Source: Tolypeutes matacus | Taxonomy: Eukaryota > Chordata > Mammalia > Cingulata > Chlamyphoridae | Direction: 5' to 3' | Length of the DNA stretch: 64,000 nucleotides | NCBI GenBank assembly: GCA_026826555.1 | Contig: JAKSZT010037286.1 | Span: 120,123 to 184,122, forward strand | Shown: positions 27,536 to 41,400 of the stretch, one piece after another | Position numbering within the stretch: the stretch's first letter is position 1 | Layout: each line of letters begins with the position of its first letter | Translations under genes and position numbers: made by a program | Notes under the pieces: model-generated | What the model saw: only the letters and a program-made list of their open reading frames with translations | Told to the model about the DNA's origin: nothing | Databases searched by the model: none

Positions 27536-27973
27536 CAAAAAGTCTCATTTTTATTTGTACTATCATTCATGGTTCTTCTTGCTTCAAATGATAATCACAT
27601 CCAGTTTGGCGACTTCATAACTAGGAAATTCGAAAGTGATAGAGCACTTGATGTATGATGGAGACAAAACAACAACCTGTAAATCAACCCTGGAACCTTC
27701 AGGCTTTTGAAGGATAAGAAAGATGCAGCTTCCAAAAATGCATGAGTAAGGTGGCCCCAGAACAAAGCCCAAAATGGTAACCCAGGAAATCCTGAATACT
27801 TTGTTTTGGACTATTTTTGTTCAATTTTCTTCTATTTATTTTGATGAGACGCACTATTTAGTATTCTTTAAAGTTTATGGGGAAATTATAACACTTTTCC
27901 CTGCCTTTCCAAATGTACACTTATTATTTGTTATTCACTTGCCAAATACTGTACTTTAAAACATTTTGTATCC

Positions 27974-28551
27974 TCTATTACTGAGCCAAGGGTGTGCTGA
28001 TGAAAAATACCAGAAATCTGTTGGTCTTTATATAGGGTATTTTTTGGGGATAGAAGCTTACAGTTACCAGGCCATAAAACATAAGTTTCTTCCTTCACCA
28101 AAATCTGTTAACCCTCCTTGGAGCAAGACAGCTGCTGGCATTTGCCAGCATTCAGGTTTTTGGTTCCTTTCTCCCCAGGGCTGCATTTATCTCTAGATCC
28201 AGCTCCTCTGTTTCTTCCACAAGGTCAGCTCTAGACTATGAGTCTCTCTAAGCTTTGCCTCTCTCCAAGAAGCCAGCTGTGAACTGTCACTTGAATTGTT
28301 GTCTCTTTTCCCCAGGGCTTTCGGTCTTTGCTCTTCAGATCTCAAACTTCAAAAACTACTCCAAATCTGTCCTTTGCCATGTCTTTTTATGTTTGAGACT
28401 ACACCCACCATGGGGTGGGGCTCAACACCCTACTGGCTGTGGACCAGTCAATGCACTTATCATAACTTAATCATGCCCAGATTAACAGATGAGTTTACAT
28501 GCATATTCCAATATCTATTTTTGGAATTCATAATGATATCAAATGGCTACA
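27974..28551 (-). mobile_element. Solitary LTR-1 (unit D)
   Basis: 578 bp. The first base pair of the terminus has mutated (TCTATTACTG), but the TATCC flanks on both sides are kept. Confidence 0.72.
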
Positions 28552-29286
28552 TATCCATTTACCCATATTATGATATGTATTCTTTTATGGGGTATTTTAA
28601 CACTTTATTGATGTGCTAGGCCATGGATACCTTTATTACTTTATCCATTCAATAGTCATTTAGATATATGAATTTAATTGAGATATTGTCCTTCAATCCA
28701 TCCTGAATCTTGAACCTTCTGAGATCATTTTTTTTTCTGCCTGAAGAATATTCTTTTATATTTCTTTTAAAGTGAATTGCTGCTAGCAAACTTTATTAGC
28801 TTTTACTCATCTTTATTTAACTTCTTCCTGAAAGATTGAGATGAATTAAATCTCAGACCCTCTATCATTTCCACTGCTTTTCAGAGAACACATAGGGTTG
28901 AATTTCTCCATTGTGTTGTAAATGTAATCAGTTCTTTGGAGAAGAAATTAGGGGCTTTCAGTTTTACAGCCTACTTCTTGCCCCCACCAGGCAAAATCTG
29001 TGTGTTCTGGCTCTGGGGATGAGAATAATGGCACACCTCTCTGAGTTACACATCTGATTTGGAGCTAAGATTTTGTGGAGAAAGCACAGTATAGAGTTCT
29101 TCTTGGGGCCATTATAGGGACCAGTGCAATGGTGGTCAGCACCCCATTTTGCTCAATGATGTCCACACCCAAATTACAGCCACTGATTCATGAGTTCCCA
29201 TTTCTCCCATACTTAGGAGACCACTCCTGTTCCCTGTGCCCTGGGTTAATACCCTCGTTTGAGCCTTGTGTGGACCCCAGAAAGTG

Positions 29287-29913
29287 TGTTCTTACTAACC
29301 CATTGCTGTGTGTGTAAGCCTTTTGTATGTAGGACATTTTGGTTAGATTCAGATAAGGGACCTTTTGATTAGGTCACTTTATATTAGAATGCTTTAGTTT
29401 AGTTAAGGGCATCTGATTATATTTCAGGCACCAGGATCGAATGCAATCATTGTGCTGAAGTCCTACATACATGGAACATACAGAGAAAGAGGGCTGACAT
29501 ATTTACCCTACATATGGTAGAGGGCTCCATTATCTCCTATAGTTGTGGAGAGACATAGAAACCCTGAGAGGCTGATGGAGAGGCCAGAGGCTGGAGTCAT
29601 GGAGCAGCTTGAAGCTGAAGACATCAAGGCCAGAGGGGAATCAGAAGTGTGGGCAATTGTGTCTGATGGCCCACTGCTGAGCTCAGGGAGAAAGTGAGTT
29701 TGGAGGAGAAGGCAGAGAGAGACAGGCAGGCCCAACATTTTGCCGTGGCAGGAGTCTAGCTGCAGCTGACCTTTGTTAGGACAGTATTTTAGATGATGCC
29801 TTGATTTGGCCATTTTCACAGCATCAGAACTGTAAGCTTTAACCCTAATAAATTCCAAAAAAGCCAACCTATTTATGGTATTTTGTATTGGCAGCACTTG
29901 GCATTCTCAAACA
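29287..29913 (+). mobile_element. LTR-2, MaLR-like (unit D)
   Basis: Colinear with LTR-2 of the other units. The AATAAATTCC-type signal lies near 29850. The start is approximate. Confidence 0.55.
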
Positions 29914-30547
29914 GCTAGGGACACAGGGTTGGAGAGTTGCCCTGTTCCCAAATGGCAGTGTGATGCTGCTGCCCAGTGAATTCACCTGTAAACTGTGGGT
30001 AACTCCATACTATGTGGGAATGAGTACTGGTTAGACGGGAGGGGAAGTGCTCTTGGCCAGTAAGGCCTGCCAAACAGGGTATCAGGCAGGAGAGTCACAT
30101 AATTTGGGGACTAGTCTGAAGTCACAGATGCCCCAGTATGATATACCTGCTTCATGCACGGTTTTGCCAGGTAGACAGGAGCAAATAAAATCATGGGACA
30201 TGGGGTCTGGTGCAGCAGAGGAGTCAGGGCACAGAGAAGAGACTTCCTGATCCTGCTCCCTTTGCCCTTCCCTCCTTCCCTTGGCCTCCTGTATGGGCCC
30301 TCTGAGGAGGCTACTCTTATTGTACCCCTCCTAGGTCTCAGACACAGATTCAGGTCTCCTGCTTCCAGTTCTACATTAACTTTCTCCAAACTTGAGGCAG
30401 ATAAAGAAGGTGAAATGCAAAGATGAAACCTGTTGGTGTCAGGAAGGAAATGTCAAAATTCACATTACAGCATTGGCTAAAGCAAAAACATCACCTGAAT
30501 GAGCAACTTTTGGCTAGTGTCCCTAATAAACAGTATGGGAATCCCAG

Positions 30548-30647
30548 NNNNNNNNNNNNNNNNNNNNNNNNNNNNNNNNNNNNNNNNNNNNNNNNNNNNN
30601 NNNNNNNNNNNNNNNNNNNNNNNNNNNNNNNNNNNNNNNNNNNNNNN
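30548..30647. other. Assembly gap (100 N)
   Basis: Exactly 100 N, the usual placeholder for a gap of unknown size. Unit D lies to its left. An L1 3' end and inverted units lie to its right. Confidence 0.98.
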
Positions 30648-30920
30648 TTGGTGGGCCACACTGTGGGAGATGTTTGTGTGGGATGTGGTGGGAGGTGTGG
30701 GAGGTGGGCAACATGAGAATCCCAGTGGGTTCCGCGTAATATTTTAGGTAATCTAAGCACCTCTTAAAATATATGTATATATATGTATATAAATAACATT
30801 TTTGTAAGCAAATACACATATATGCATATATATTTATATATCATTTTACAAATGTTTGTATGTATTGTGAGAATTTTGATTTTTACCCATAATAAAAAAA
30901 TAAATAAATAAATAAATAAA
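30648..30920 (+). mobile_element. L1 3' end next to gap
   Basis: Matches the L1 3' UTR end at about 7870-8130, including GTGGGAGGTGTGGGAGG and the TTTTTACCCA(C/T)AATAAAA terminus. Its tail is a (TAAA)n run at about 30893-30920. It abuts zinc finger exon sequence at a different point of the unit from the L1 at 8144, so it is a separate insertion or a rearrangement product. Confidence 0.8.
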
Positions 30921-32160
30921 GGAATTTGTATCATGCTTACCTAAGCATGAGGGAATCTATGTAAGGAAAAACAAATGAAGACAATTAGTTTTGTCAGGTA
31001 GCCCCAATAGGAGTATTTCCCTTTATGTATAAGGAGTATGAATTTTTCTTGGAAATTCAACCTCATAAGATACATGAGAAATAATCCTTCAGAGAAACCA
31101 TTTGGTTTTCACGAAATTGGGAAAGACAGAGTCACTTGAAATAAACATGCAGGAGTAAAACCCTTTGTATTTAAGGAATACTGGAAATCCTTCATCCAGG
31201 CAGTAAATCTCATTGAGCATGAAATATTCACACATTAGTTACTATTGTAATGAACCTGGGAATGCTTCCATCTGAAACAAAATCTCATGGAATATGAGAA
31301 AATTCAAACTAGAGAGAAACCATATGAGTGTCCTGAATGTAGTCTGCTCTTTACAGTCATGTTTTAATCCTCATTTTAAAAGCTATACAGGGGAACAAGC
31401 ATAGAAATGTAATACATGTGGGAAAGTTTTCAACTGACAGGAAATCTCTTTATTTATCAGAAAATTCTTACTAAAGAGAAATCATATATATGTGGGAAAG
31501 CTTTAATTCAAATGTCAAATCTCAGATACAAGAGAATTCCTGCTGCAAAGAAACCCTATGCATGAAAGGCTTGTGAAAAAGCCATTAGGTACAAATCATA
31601 TCTCAAAGAACATGAAAAAATTCATAGTGTAGGAAAACAAAATGAATGTAAAGGATGCAGAAAAGCCTTCAAACATAAGCAATTGTTCCTTAAACATCAG
31701 AATATTCATCCTGGAGAAAAACACTATATAAAAAATGAATGTGGAAAAGCCTTCAACCAGAAGGAAAACCTCGTTAACCATCTGAGAATACATACTGCAG
31801 AGAAACCCTATGAATGTGATGGACGGGGGAAAGCTTTCATTCAGAAATCAAGCCTCATTACACACCAGAGAAGACAAACTGGAGAGAAACCCTATATATG
31901 TAAGGAATATAGAAAAGCCCTCATTAGCAAATCAAATCTCACTGACCATGAGAAAATTCATAGTGGAGGGAAATGCTATATTTGTAAGGAATACAGAATA
32001 GCCTTCAGCCAGTGGCAGTATCTCTTTAAACATTACAACATTCATACTGGAGAGAAACTCTGTGAATGTAATGAATGTGAATCTCCAAAGAATCTCCCCC
32101 TGCAGTCTGTGCAACTGGTTGCCAATGTTTTAAGGGAGCCAGTGTGACTGTGCAATTCAG
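30921..32160 (+). pseudogene. C2H2 zinc finger exon pseudogene (unit E)
   Basis: This is the best preserved finger exon in the window. A TGA at 31563-31565 replaces a finger Cys codon. From 31566 the frame is open to the stop at 32145-32147, about 193 codons. One finger is intact: CKGCRKAFKHKQLFLKHQNIH, at about 31653-31715. At least four others each lack a zinc ligand: first Cys to Lys, Cys to Arg with His to Gln, and two with the second Cys to Tyr. TGEKPY-type linkers are clear. The upstream part (30921-31560) is more decayed. The product would bind zinc poorly, so I regard it as a pseudogene despite the open frame. Confidence 0.8.
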
Positions 32161-32430
32161 GATGTCTTTCTCCTCTTGAAAAAGTGCACTTGCAGTTTTT
32201 TCTAAGATCTGTTCCTCCCACATCTTCTTCCACATTCAACTGTGTTCAATTTTTTACAACTATTTTATGCATCAGAATTTGAGATTTCTCTTAGTTTATG
32301 TAAAGATGGGCTTTTCACATATTTCAGATTATCCTGGTTGTTTTCATTGTTTCTTCAATCCATTACATTCTGTGTAAGCATGTAAAAAATTATCATTTTA
32401 AAATTAATGCTGCCCATTATTGCAGCATTT
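30921..32430. repeat. Partial unit E, inverted
   Basis: Reverse complement of the zinc finger end of a unit, matching 14177-15660 of unit B. It has no L1 at the unit boundary near 32430, as in unit B. It contains the unit E zinc finger remnant. Confidence 0.85.
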
Positions 32431-34230
32431 TATTATAAGGCAGCCGAACCATTTATGTTTTTTTCAGTTTCTTCACTGAGACTGACGTGGATTCAGGTTT
32501 AACAGCCACTGAACTTGTGTCCTGCTTTCTGCTTCATTCTAATTTTCTTTATTATTTTAAATCAGAAATGACCCTTTCATAATTAGATGATATACTTTTA
32601 ATCTCAAGTATTTTAAGAAATTAGAAAATTTATTCATATTTTTAAGCTGTACTCCAATATTTTTCTCATATGTGACAGGATGTGGGATGGATGAAACTAA
32701 AGAATGCATGTATTAACAAACAGAAATATGTACCCAAAAGAATCTGCCAATGCATATAATTCTGAGGAGGGTGGAATGGGTGTTGAGGTTAGAGAAGGAA
32801 TTTGGCTGTTTGCCATAACAGACATAAATTGCTTTTATACGCTTGCACTGTAAATTTCATTATAATTAAAAAGAAATTATGAAAATAATACAAAATGAAA
32901 TCATACAAAGAGGTTGATTTGAAGATATTGATTTCGATCTGCAACATTACTTGGGGGAACTTCCCCTCACACTTTTCAAATACAGTCATCCATCAAGGAA
33001 AATTGCTTACTCCCCTCGGCCCCCTCCCCACCTGCCTGGATGGTGGAGGCCTCCCACATCAAGAGTGAGAATTAAGCACGAGGAGAATAGACATGACCGT
33101 GTGAAGTCCACACTGCTCTCTACACGTGTCTGGTTAGAGGGCTGTTAGCACCACAGGTGAAGACTAACTTCCTGCTGCTTACACCAAAGTGAAGATCGGC
33201 TAGAGTTACTCACATCAGTAACTGACACTGAGTGCTGAGCAGGGCTTTCCCCTGTCCTCTTTTGCGGATCAAGAACCTATGATGATGATTTTCATTGGGG
33301 CTCTTAGAGTTTGGTTCCCAAACAGGACATTCCTTATCTGGATAGGGGGACCTTCAGTGAACACATGCTACATTCCAGCTCCTTCAGTTGTTCATCAGCT
33401 TCTTCCCATCCAACCCACCCATCCTCTTCAGAGTTTGAAAATGTCTGCATCATTTTCAACAGTGTTAAAAGTGTGTTGAACATTTAATATTTAATTAGTC
33501 TGAGAAATATCTGGCATCTGTACCCTCTAAGGTTTGCTGCAAACATTGTACTCTGTCACAACCTAACTTTTATTCTAGTCAGCCCTAGGTCCCAGGAGTT
33601 TCTGGGATTCCCATACTAGTTATTAGGATCACTGGCCTAATGTTGCTCATTCTGCTGATATAATTGCTTTAGTCAATGCTGTAATGTGAATTTTGACATT
33701 TCCTTCCTGACACCAACAGGTTTCATCTTGGCATTGCTTTTTCTTTAGCTGCCCCTACATTGGAGAGTGTGAATGTAGAAATGGAAGCCAGAGAGCTGAG
33801 TCTGTGCCTGAGATCCAGGAGGGGTGCCGTAAGACAGCTTCCTTAGAGCCTCCAAGCTGGCGGTGAAAGGAAGCAGGGAAGAGCAAAAGGAGCAGGAGTG
33901 AGAAGTCTCCTCTCTGTGCCCTGATGCCTCTGCTGCACCAGACCCATGTTCCCATGCTTTTATTTGCTCCTGCCCACCTGGCCAAATCCTGCCTGATGCA
34001 GGTACATCATACTGGGGCATCTGTGACTTTATACTAGCCCCCAACCATGTGACTCCCTTACCTGTCACCCTATCTTGCAGTACTTGCTGACCAAGTGCCC
34101 TTCCACCTCCATCTTACCAGTACTCATTCCCGCCTAGTCTGGAGACAGCCACAGTGTGCAGGTGAATTCACTGGGCAGCATCACACTGCCTTTTGTGAAC
34201 AGAACAGCTCTCCAACCCTGTGTCCCTAGC

Positions 34231-34839
34231 TATTTGAGGTTTTCAAGTGCTGCGAATACAAAATACCAGAAATAGGTTTGGTGTTATTGGAATTTATGAG
34301 GTTAAAGCTTACAGTTCTTAGCCTGTGAAAATGTCCAAATCAAGGCATCACATCATCATCATAAATTAATAATGGTCAGAGGCTGCTGGAATCCTGCCAC
34401 AGAAACATATTGGGCCTGCCTTTCTGTCTCTGCCTTCTCCTCCCAACTCACTTTCTCCCTGTGCTCAACAATGGGCCATCAGACACAATTGTTCACACCT
34501 AACCCTTCTCCTCTGGCCTTTATGTCTTTAGTTACAGGCTGCTCAATGACTCCAGCCTTTCAGGGATATTGTGTCTCTCCACAGCTGTAGTAGATCATGG
34601 AGATCTCTCCCACATGGCAGGGTAAACATGGCAGCACTCTTTCTCTGTTTGTTCCATGTATGTAGGAATTCAGCACAATGATTGGGGTCCATCTTGGTGC
34701 CAGAAAACTAATCAGAGGCCCTTAACTAAACTAAAGCATTCTAACAAAAAGTGCCCTAATCGAAAGTTCCCTTATCAGAATCTAACCCAAATGTCCTATG
34801 TAAAAAAGGCTTACACACAGCAATAGGTTAGTAAGAACA
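34231..34839 (-). mobile_element. LTR-2, MaLR-like (unit F)
   Basis: Reverse complement of LTR-2 in the other units. The 3' terminal motif lies near 34231-34270 as GCGAATACAAAATACCAGAA. The limit at 34839 is approximate. Confidence 0.55.
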
Positions 34840-35585
34840 TATTTCTCTGATGTCCACACAAGATGCAAACGATGGCATTACCCAGGTCACAGGGAGCAGG
34901 ACTGGTCTCCTAAGTCTGGGAGAAATGGGAACTCAAGAAGCAGTGGCTGTACATTGGGTGTGGCAATCATTGAACAAATCGGGTGCTGACCACCATTGCA
35001 CTGGTCTCAGAAAGGACCCAAGAAGAATTCAATGTACTGTGCTTTCTCCACCAAATCTTAGCTCCAAAATCAGGTATGTAACTCAGAGAGTTGTGCCATC
35101 ATTCTCATCAGCAGAGCCAGAGCCCACAGATTATGCTTGAGGTCGGGCAGGAATCAGGCTGTAAAACTGAAAGCCCCTAGTTTCTTCTCTAAATAACTGA
35201 TTACATTTACAACAGAATGGAGAAATTCGACCCCAAGGGTGCTCTCAAAAGCAGTGGAGATTGTAGAGGGCCTGAGATTTAATTCATCTCAATCCTTCAG
35301 GAAGAAGTGTAATAAATACTTTTAGAGATGAGTAAAAACTAATAAAGTTTGCTAGCAGCAACTCAGTTTAAAAGAAATGTAAAAGAATATTCTTCCGGCA
35401 GAAAAAAATATTTTCCAAAGGTTCAAGATTCAGGATAGATTTAAGTACAATATCTGTTAATTAAATTCATATACTGAAAAGACTATTGAATTGATAAAGT
35501 AATAATGATATCCGTGGCCTAGGACATCAATAAAGGGTTTCAATACACCATAAAATAATATATATCATGAGATGGTAAGTGGATA

Positions 35586-36154
35586 TGTAGCAGTTTGATA
35601 TCGTTATGAGTTCCAAAAATATTTATGGGATGATGTCAGTTAATCTGGCCATGATTAAGTTCTGATTAGGACATTGACTGGGCCACAGTTGGTAAGGCAT
35701 TTGAGCCCCGCCCATTGGTGGGTGGGGTCTCAAACATAAAAATACATGGCAATGGATAGAATTGCAGTAGTTTTTGATGTTGGAATTCCAATTAGCAATG
35801 ACAGGAGGCTCCGGGGAAAACAGACAAGCCATTCACCTGACAGTTCACAGGTGGCCTTGGGGAGACAGGCAAAGCTTAGAGAGCTTCATAGTTTATGGCT
35901 GACATTGAGGAGGAAACAGAGGAGCTGAGCCCAGAGAGAAATGCAGCCCTGGGAAGAGAGGAAGCCAATAAACTTGAACCCTGGCAAATGCTGGCAGCTC
36001 TCTTGCTCCAAGACAGTGTAACAGACTTTGGATAAGGAAGAAAATTATGCTTTATGACCTGGTAACTGGAAGCTTCTACCCCAAATAAATACCCTTTATA
36101 AAGTCCAAGAGATTTCTGGTATTTTGCATCAGCAACCCTTGTCTGACTAATACA
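35586..36154 (+). mobile_element. Solitary LTR-1 (unit F)
   Basis: 569 bp, TGTAGCAGTTTG to CTGACTAATACA, flanked by GGATA on both sides (35581-35585 and 36155-36159). This is the reverse complement of the TATCC duplication seen in the other units. Confidence 0.78.
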
Positions 36155-36604
36155 GGATATAAAATGTTTTAGAAAACATTATTTGGCAAGTCAATAACAA
36201 ATAATAAGTGCAGATTTGGAAAGGCAAGCAAAAGTGTTTTAAATTCCATGGTAAACTTTACAGAAAATTAAATAGTACATCTCATCTAAATAAATAGAAG
36301 GAAAAGAAATGAATAAAAATACTCAATCCAAAACAAAGCGTTCAGGAATTCCTGGGTTGCCATTTTGACCTTTGTTCTGAGGCCACCTTACTAGTGCATC
36401 TTTGGAAGCTGTAGCTTTCTTATCCTTCAGAAGGCTGAATGTTCCAGGGTTGATTTATGGGGTGTTGTTTTGTCCCCATCATTAATCAAGTACTGTATCA
36501 CTTCCCAATTTCCTAGTTATGAAGTCACCAAACTGGATGTGATGCTCATTTGAAGCAAGAAGAGCCCTGAATGGTAGAACTTAAAAAAATGAGATATTGT
36601 TGCA

Positions 36605-36720
36605 CTTCTGAAATTGGACACTTAGATGATTGATATTGGATATTTCATCTTTTCTAATGAATGCATTCAATGCTATAACTTTCCATCTAAGCACAGTTTT
36701 TGGTGAATGCCACAAACTAT
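36605..36720 (-). mobile_element. L1 ORF2 fragment (unit F)
   Basis: Reverse complement of the short L1 scrap found in every unit. Confidence 0.6.
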
Positions 36721-36907
36721 GAAGAAGCCTAGGACTTTAAGAAGTAGAAAGAACCACATAAGAAAAGGCTTGTGAGTGAAGCTATATCCACTTCCACAAC
36801 AGTACAGACTTAAGATGAAGGAAGAGAATGTAAGAAAGTCAGGAAAATCTATTCGGTGACCACAAGCATTGTTTCCTAAAAATAACAATTCTATGAATGT
36901 AACTTCA

Positions 36908-38165
36908 CTTTAAAGGAATTTGCATCATGCTTGCCTAAGCATGAGGGAATCTATGTAAGGAAAAAAGAATGAAGACAATGAGTTCTAAAAGTTTACCCCA
37001 CATGGTAGCCCTCCCCTTTAAGTATAATGAGAGTGAAGTTTTCTTGGAAATTCCACCTCATGAGATACCTGAGAATTAATCCTTCTGAGAAACCATTTGG
37101 GATTTCATGAATTTGGGAAGGCTAGAGTCCCATCAATGAAACATGCAGGAGTAAAACCCTGTATATATAAGGAATATTGGAAATCCTTCAGCCAGGTATT
37201 AAATCTCATTGAGCATGAAATATTCATACATTAGATAGCATTGTAATGAACATGGGAATGCTTCCATCTGAAACAAAACATCATGGAATATGAGAAAATT
37301 CAAACTAGAGAGAAACCATGAGAGTGTCCTGAATATAGGCTGCTCTTTACAGTCATTTTTTACTCCTCATTTTAAAAGCCATACAGGGGAACAAAGATAA
37401 AAATGTCATACGTGTGGGAACATTTTCAACCTGACAGAAAACCTCTTTATTCATCAGAAAATTCTTACTGAAGAGAAATCATATATATGTGGGAAGGCTT
37501 TAATTCAAATGTCAAATCTCAGATACAAGAGATTTCCTACTGCAAAGAAACCCTATGCATGTAAGCCATGTGAAAAAGCCTTTAGGTGTAAATCATACCT
37601 CAGAGAACATGAAAAAACTCATATTGGAGAGAAACAAAATAAATGTAAAGAATGCACAAAAGCCTTCAGGCAAAAGCAAATAGTTCATTAAACATCAGAG
37701 CATTCATTCTGGAGAAAAACCCTATGTGTGCAAATGAATGTGGAAAAGACTTCAACCAGAAGGAAAACCTCGTTCAACATCTGAGAATATATACTGAAGA
37801 GAAACCCAATGAATGTGATGGATGTGGGCAAGCTTTCATTCAGAAATCAAGTCTCATTACACAAAAGACAAGACAAACTGGAGAGAAAGCCTATATATGT
37901 AAGGAATGTAGGAAAGCCTTCAAGAGCAAATCAAATCTCACTGACCATAAGAAAATTCAGAGTGTAGGGAAACACTATATATGTAAGGAATTTGGAATAG
38001 CCTTCAGCCAGAGAAAGTATCTCATTAAACATTGCAACTTTCATACTGGAGAGAAACTCTGTGAATGTAATGAATGTGAATCTCCAAATTATATCCACCT
38101 ATAGTCTTTGGAACTTGTTGCCAATCCTTTAAGGAAGCGGCTGTGATTGGGCAATTCAGGATGTT
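36908..38165 (+). pseudogene. C2H2 zinc finger exon pseudogene (unit F)
   Basis: Two open segments lie in different frames: 37509-37691 and 37652-38104. The first contains an intact finger beginning YACKPC and ending HEKTH. It then meets a one-base insertion in the run AAAAGCAAATAG near 37672-37683, which shifts the frame and gives a stop at 37689-37691. The second segment has fingers with His to Gln or Cys to Phe changes (TRQTGEK, KKIQSV, ICKEF). It is the mirror partner of the unit A exon and lies 0.3 kb from the L1 junction. Confidence 0.8.
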
Positions 38166-38427
38166 TTTCTCCTCTTGGAAAAGTTCACTTGCAGTTTTTT
38201 CTTTGATCTGCTCCTCCAACATCTTCTTCCACACTCATATATGTTCAATTTGTTACCACAAATTTATGTATCAGAACTCGAGATTTCTCTTAATTTATGT
38301 TAAGATGGGGTTTCCACTTATTTCAAATTATCCTGGTTGTTTTCACTGGTTCTTCAATCCATTTCATTCTGGGTAAGTATTTAAAAACTTACCATTTTAA
38401 AAGTAATGCTGCCCATTATTGTAGCAT

Positions 38428-41400
38428 TTTCTTTCTTTTCTTAAAATTGTTGGTAAAAATCAAATTTTTCACAATACATATTAATATTTATAAAGTGATA
38501 TATAAATATATATGCATATATGTGCATTTGCTTACATAAATGGTATTTATATATATATATTTAAAAGTTGCTTAGATTACTTAAATATTACACAGAAATT
38601 ATAAGGATTCCCATGTTCCCCACCTTCATCACCTCCCAATCATCCCACCCAAACATCCTTCATCAGTGTGGCACATCACCCACAATGGATATACACATCC
38701 TGGGGCCTTGTCCCCAAGCATAGATCACAGTTCACATCGTAGACCACTCTCTCTTCCACACAGTTCTGCATGGTATATGCTGATGTAAAATGGCCTACAT
38801 CCATCACGGCAAGGCCACTCAGTATTTCAACTGCCCTTTCCCTCCCTGGCCCCCAAAGCATCCAGCAGCCACTGCCTCCACCTCACTCTTATAATTTCTT
38901 CCATTCCTTGAATCATGATATGTCTACAAAAGAATACCCTTAAATCCAATCTAGTGCATTGCTCTTCCCCTAATCCTGAGGGGACTGGGATGGTGATTTC
39001 CACTCTACCTCCAAGTGAGAGAGGACTTATATCCAATGGATACAGTGGATGGGATTATCCTGCCTGCAGCTTCAGACCCTCTCCATTCCCTGGGTTGGCC
39101 ATTGCCCATATTCACCTTCTTGCCAGGTGACTTGGATGTGTCCTTTGAGCTGTAGGGTAGGAGTTGCAGCTCCTCCGAAATTCCACACCCAGCTGGCACA
39201 TAGGTAGGTCAGAGTCTCCAGTCTCTTGGAGTCCACCTGAAAACTCCAGCATCATATATAGATTTGAATACAAGGGACTGATGGACCATGTACAGGGAGA
39301 ACTTATTTGAGTCCAACTCTGTCACTCAGGAGCACAGATTCCAAAGTAGAGCCCAAAATAAGGCATCAATCTCTGGGGATATCCACACTTAGGTAGGACC
39401 TGGGTGTCTCCAGAACCCTCAGGAGCCCTTCTGTGTGGGATGATATCCACTTTGGTGTTCTATGAGATCTTACAGAGGTGAGCATAAGTGTTACCTCTGG
39501 GATGATCTCCTGACTCTCTTTGAAGTCTCTTAGCCACATGAACTCATTTCTCTTTACCTTTTCCCCATTTATTCAAAGTCTTTTTTCCAATCATGTTGTC
39601 AGTTGGCACTTGGTATTAATCCCTTGCTGCCAGGGAGCTTCATCCCCGGGAGTCATGTCTCATGTTTGGGCGAAGGTAATGCATTCATATGCTGAGTTTG
39701 GCTTAGAGAGAGGACATATTTGAGCAACAAAGATTCTCTCAGGTTGCAACCCTTAGGCACCCATTAACAGTAGGCTAAGTTTCAATTACAAGAGCAAAGA
39801 CTCATGAGGTTAGTCATCAATAGGAAGAACACATCAGGGGGACATGTTCTTTTGCCAGACACTGCTCATGCACTGAGGGGACTGTTGCTGCTCTCTGTGA
39901 GAATGTGGCAGAGCTCTCCAGGCTGGGAATTCAGATTCCCTCATTTATTTAGTGATTTTCTACTCACCGTAAACATGCCCCATCACTTGATCATTTGAAC
40001 AATTTTATATATCTTTCATGTATATTCAGATGAACTTACTCCCATTAATCCCCCATACCAGACAGCCCCTACCAATGATTCTTTGCAGCCCCCACTGTAA
40101 CCCTTCTGTGATCTAAACTTTCCTTGGACATTAAGCCCATGTAATAACCAAATACAATTAATAGGACAAAGGAATAATAATGATAAGCTTAAATGCAAGG
40201 GATAAGTACAAGGAAACTCAGAAGAAAAAACACTAAACAAAAATAAAATATAATTAGCAGATTGGGGAATTCAAAAAATGGGGAAAAAAAACAAAAGAAA
40301 ATTACTTTTTTTTAAAAAAAAACTTTTTCCTTTTATCACTGTATTATCAGATATTTTGTGTAACGTAAAACCTTCCCCCTCTCATTCCCCAGTGCCTCCC
40401 AAATTTTCATTTAATTTTCAAAGAAGTTTTATGTCACAACCAAGTCACACGTGGAATACTAGAGATGCCACATACCCAACCTCCCTCTCCCTTCCCCACC
40501 CCATATTAAAAGCTTTTTTAATGGATGTTAGCATTGTTATAACTGTTATACAGATAGTAAAATATAGGAACTAAACATTGTCAGTGGTTTACAGTATAGT
40601 TTACAATTTAGATGGTACAGTTCAATATTTTTTTATGATATTTAACTTGTCCTGTGTCCATTACTGTAAGGTAATGAAAAACCTTTCCCATGACCACTAA
40701 ATACCACATTTGATCTTTACTGTTTCTTCCTCCCCATCCTCCTTGGTGCATATGGCACTCCCCTGTCTTGACTCATGGAATGACAATATTCATAGTTATA
40801 TGCCCTGGGGATTGCACCCTGCCCTTCCTAATCTATCGTATCTTTCAATATGCAACTATACTCTATCCCTTTACCATAGATTATGTCCATATGGGTGATG
40901 GCTCACAGCCTACTCTTCCCTTTCTCTCTCTTGTTAACCAATATTTAAGACAATGGTTCTCACAGACTGTTCACTTTCCTCAGTTCAAATCAGTGAGGTC
41001 ATATAATGTTCATCCTTCAATGCCTGGCTTGCTTCACTCAACATATGGTCTTCAAGATTCATTTACATTATTCCATGTGTTAGCACTTTATTCCTTCTTA
41101 CAGCTGAATAACATTCCATTTTATGTATATACCACCTTTTGCTTATCCATTCATCTGTTTACGTGCACTGGGGCTAATTCCAACTTTTGGCAATAGTGAA
41201 CAATGCCACTATGAACATTGATGTGCATGTATCTGTTCGTGTCTTTGCTTTCAGTTCTTCTGGGTATATACGCAGTAGTGGAATTGCTGGATCATACAGA
41301 AGATCTATTGTTAGTTTTCTGAGGAACCGTCAAACTGTCCCACACAGTGGCTGGACCATTTCACAAACCCACCAGCAGTTGATGAGTGTTCCTATTCCTC

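Larger units (their letters stand above)
32431..38427. repeat. Full unit F, inverted
   Basis: About 6.0 kb, the reverse complement of a whole unit and closest in layout to unit A. Like A, it carries an L1 at its boundary (38428). Order on the + strand: unrecognised spacer (32431-34230), LTR-2 on the - strand, unrecognised spacer (34840-35585), LTR-1 on the + strand, L1 scrap on the - strand, and the zinc finger exon on the + strand. Confidence 0.85.

Noticed and set aside
30423..30819. Open frames running through the first gap
   Set aside because: They are open only because N has no stops.
40710..41196. 142-codon + strand frame near 41 kb
   Set aside because: Antisense to the L1 3' region on the - strand; no family features.
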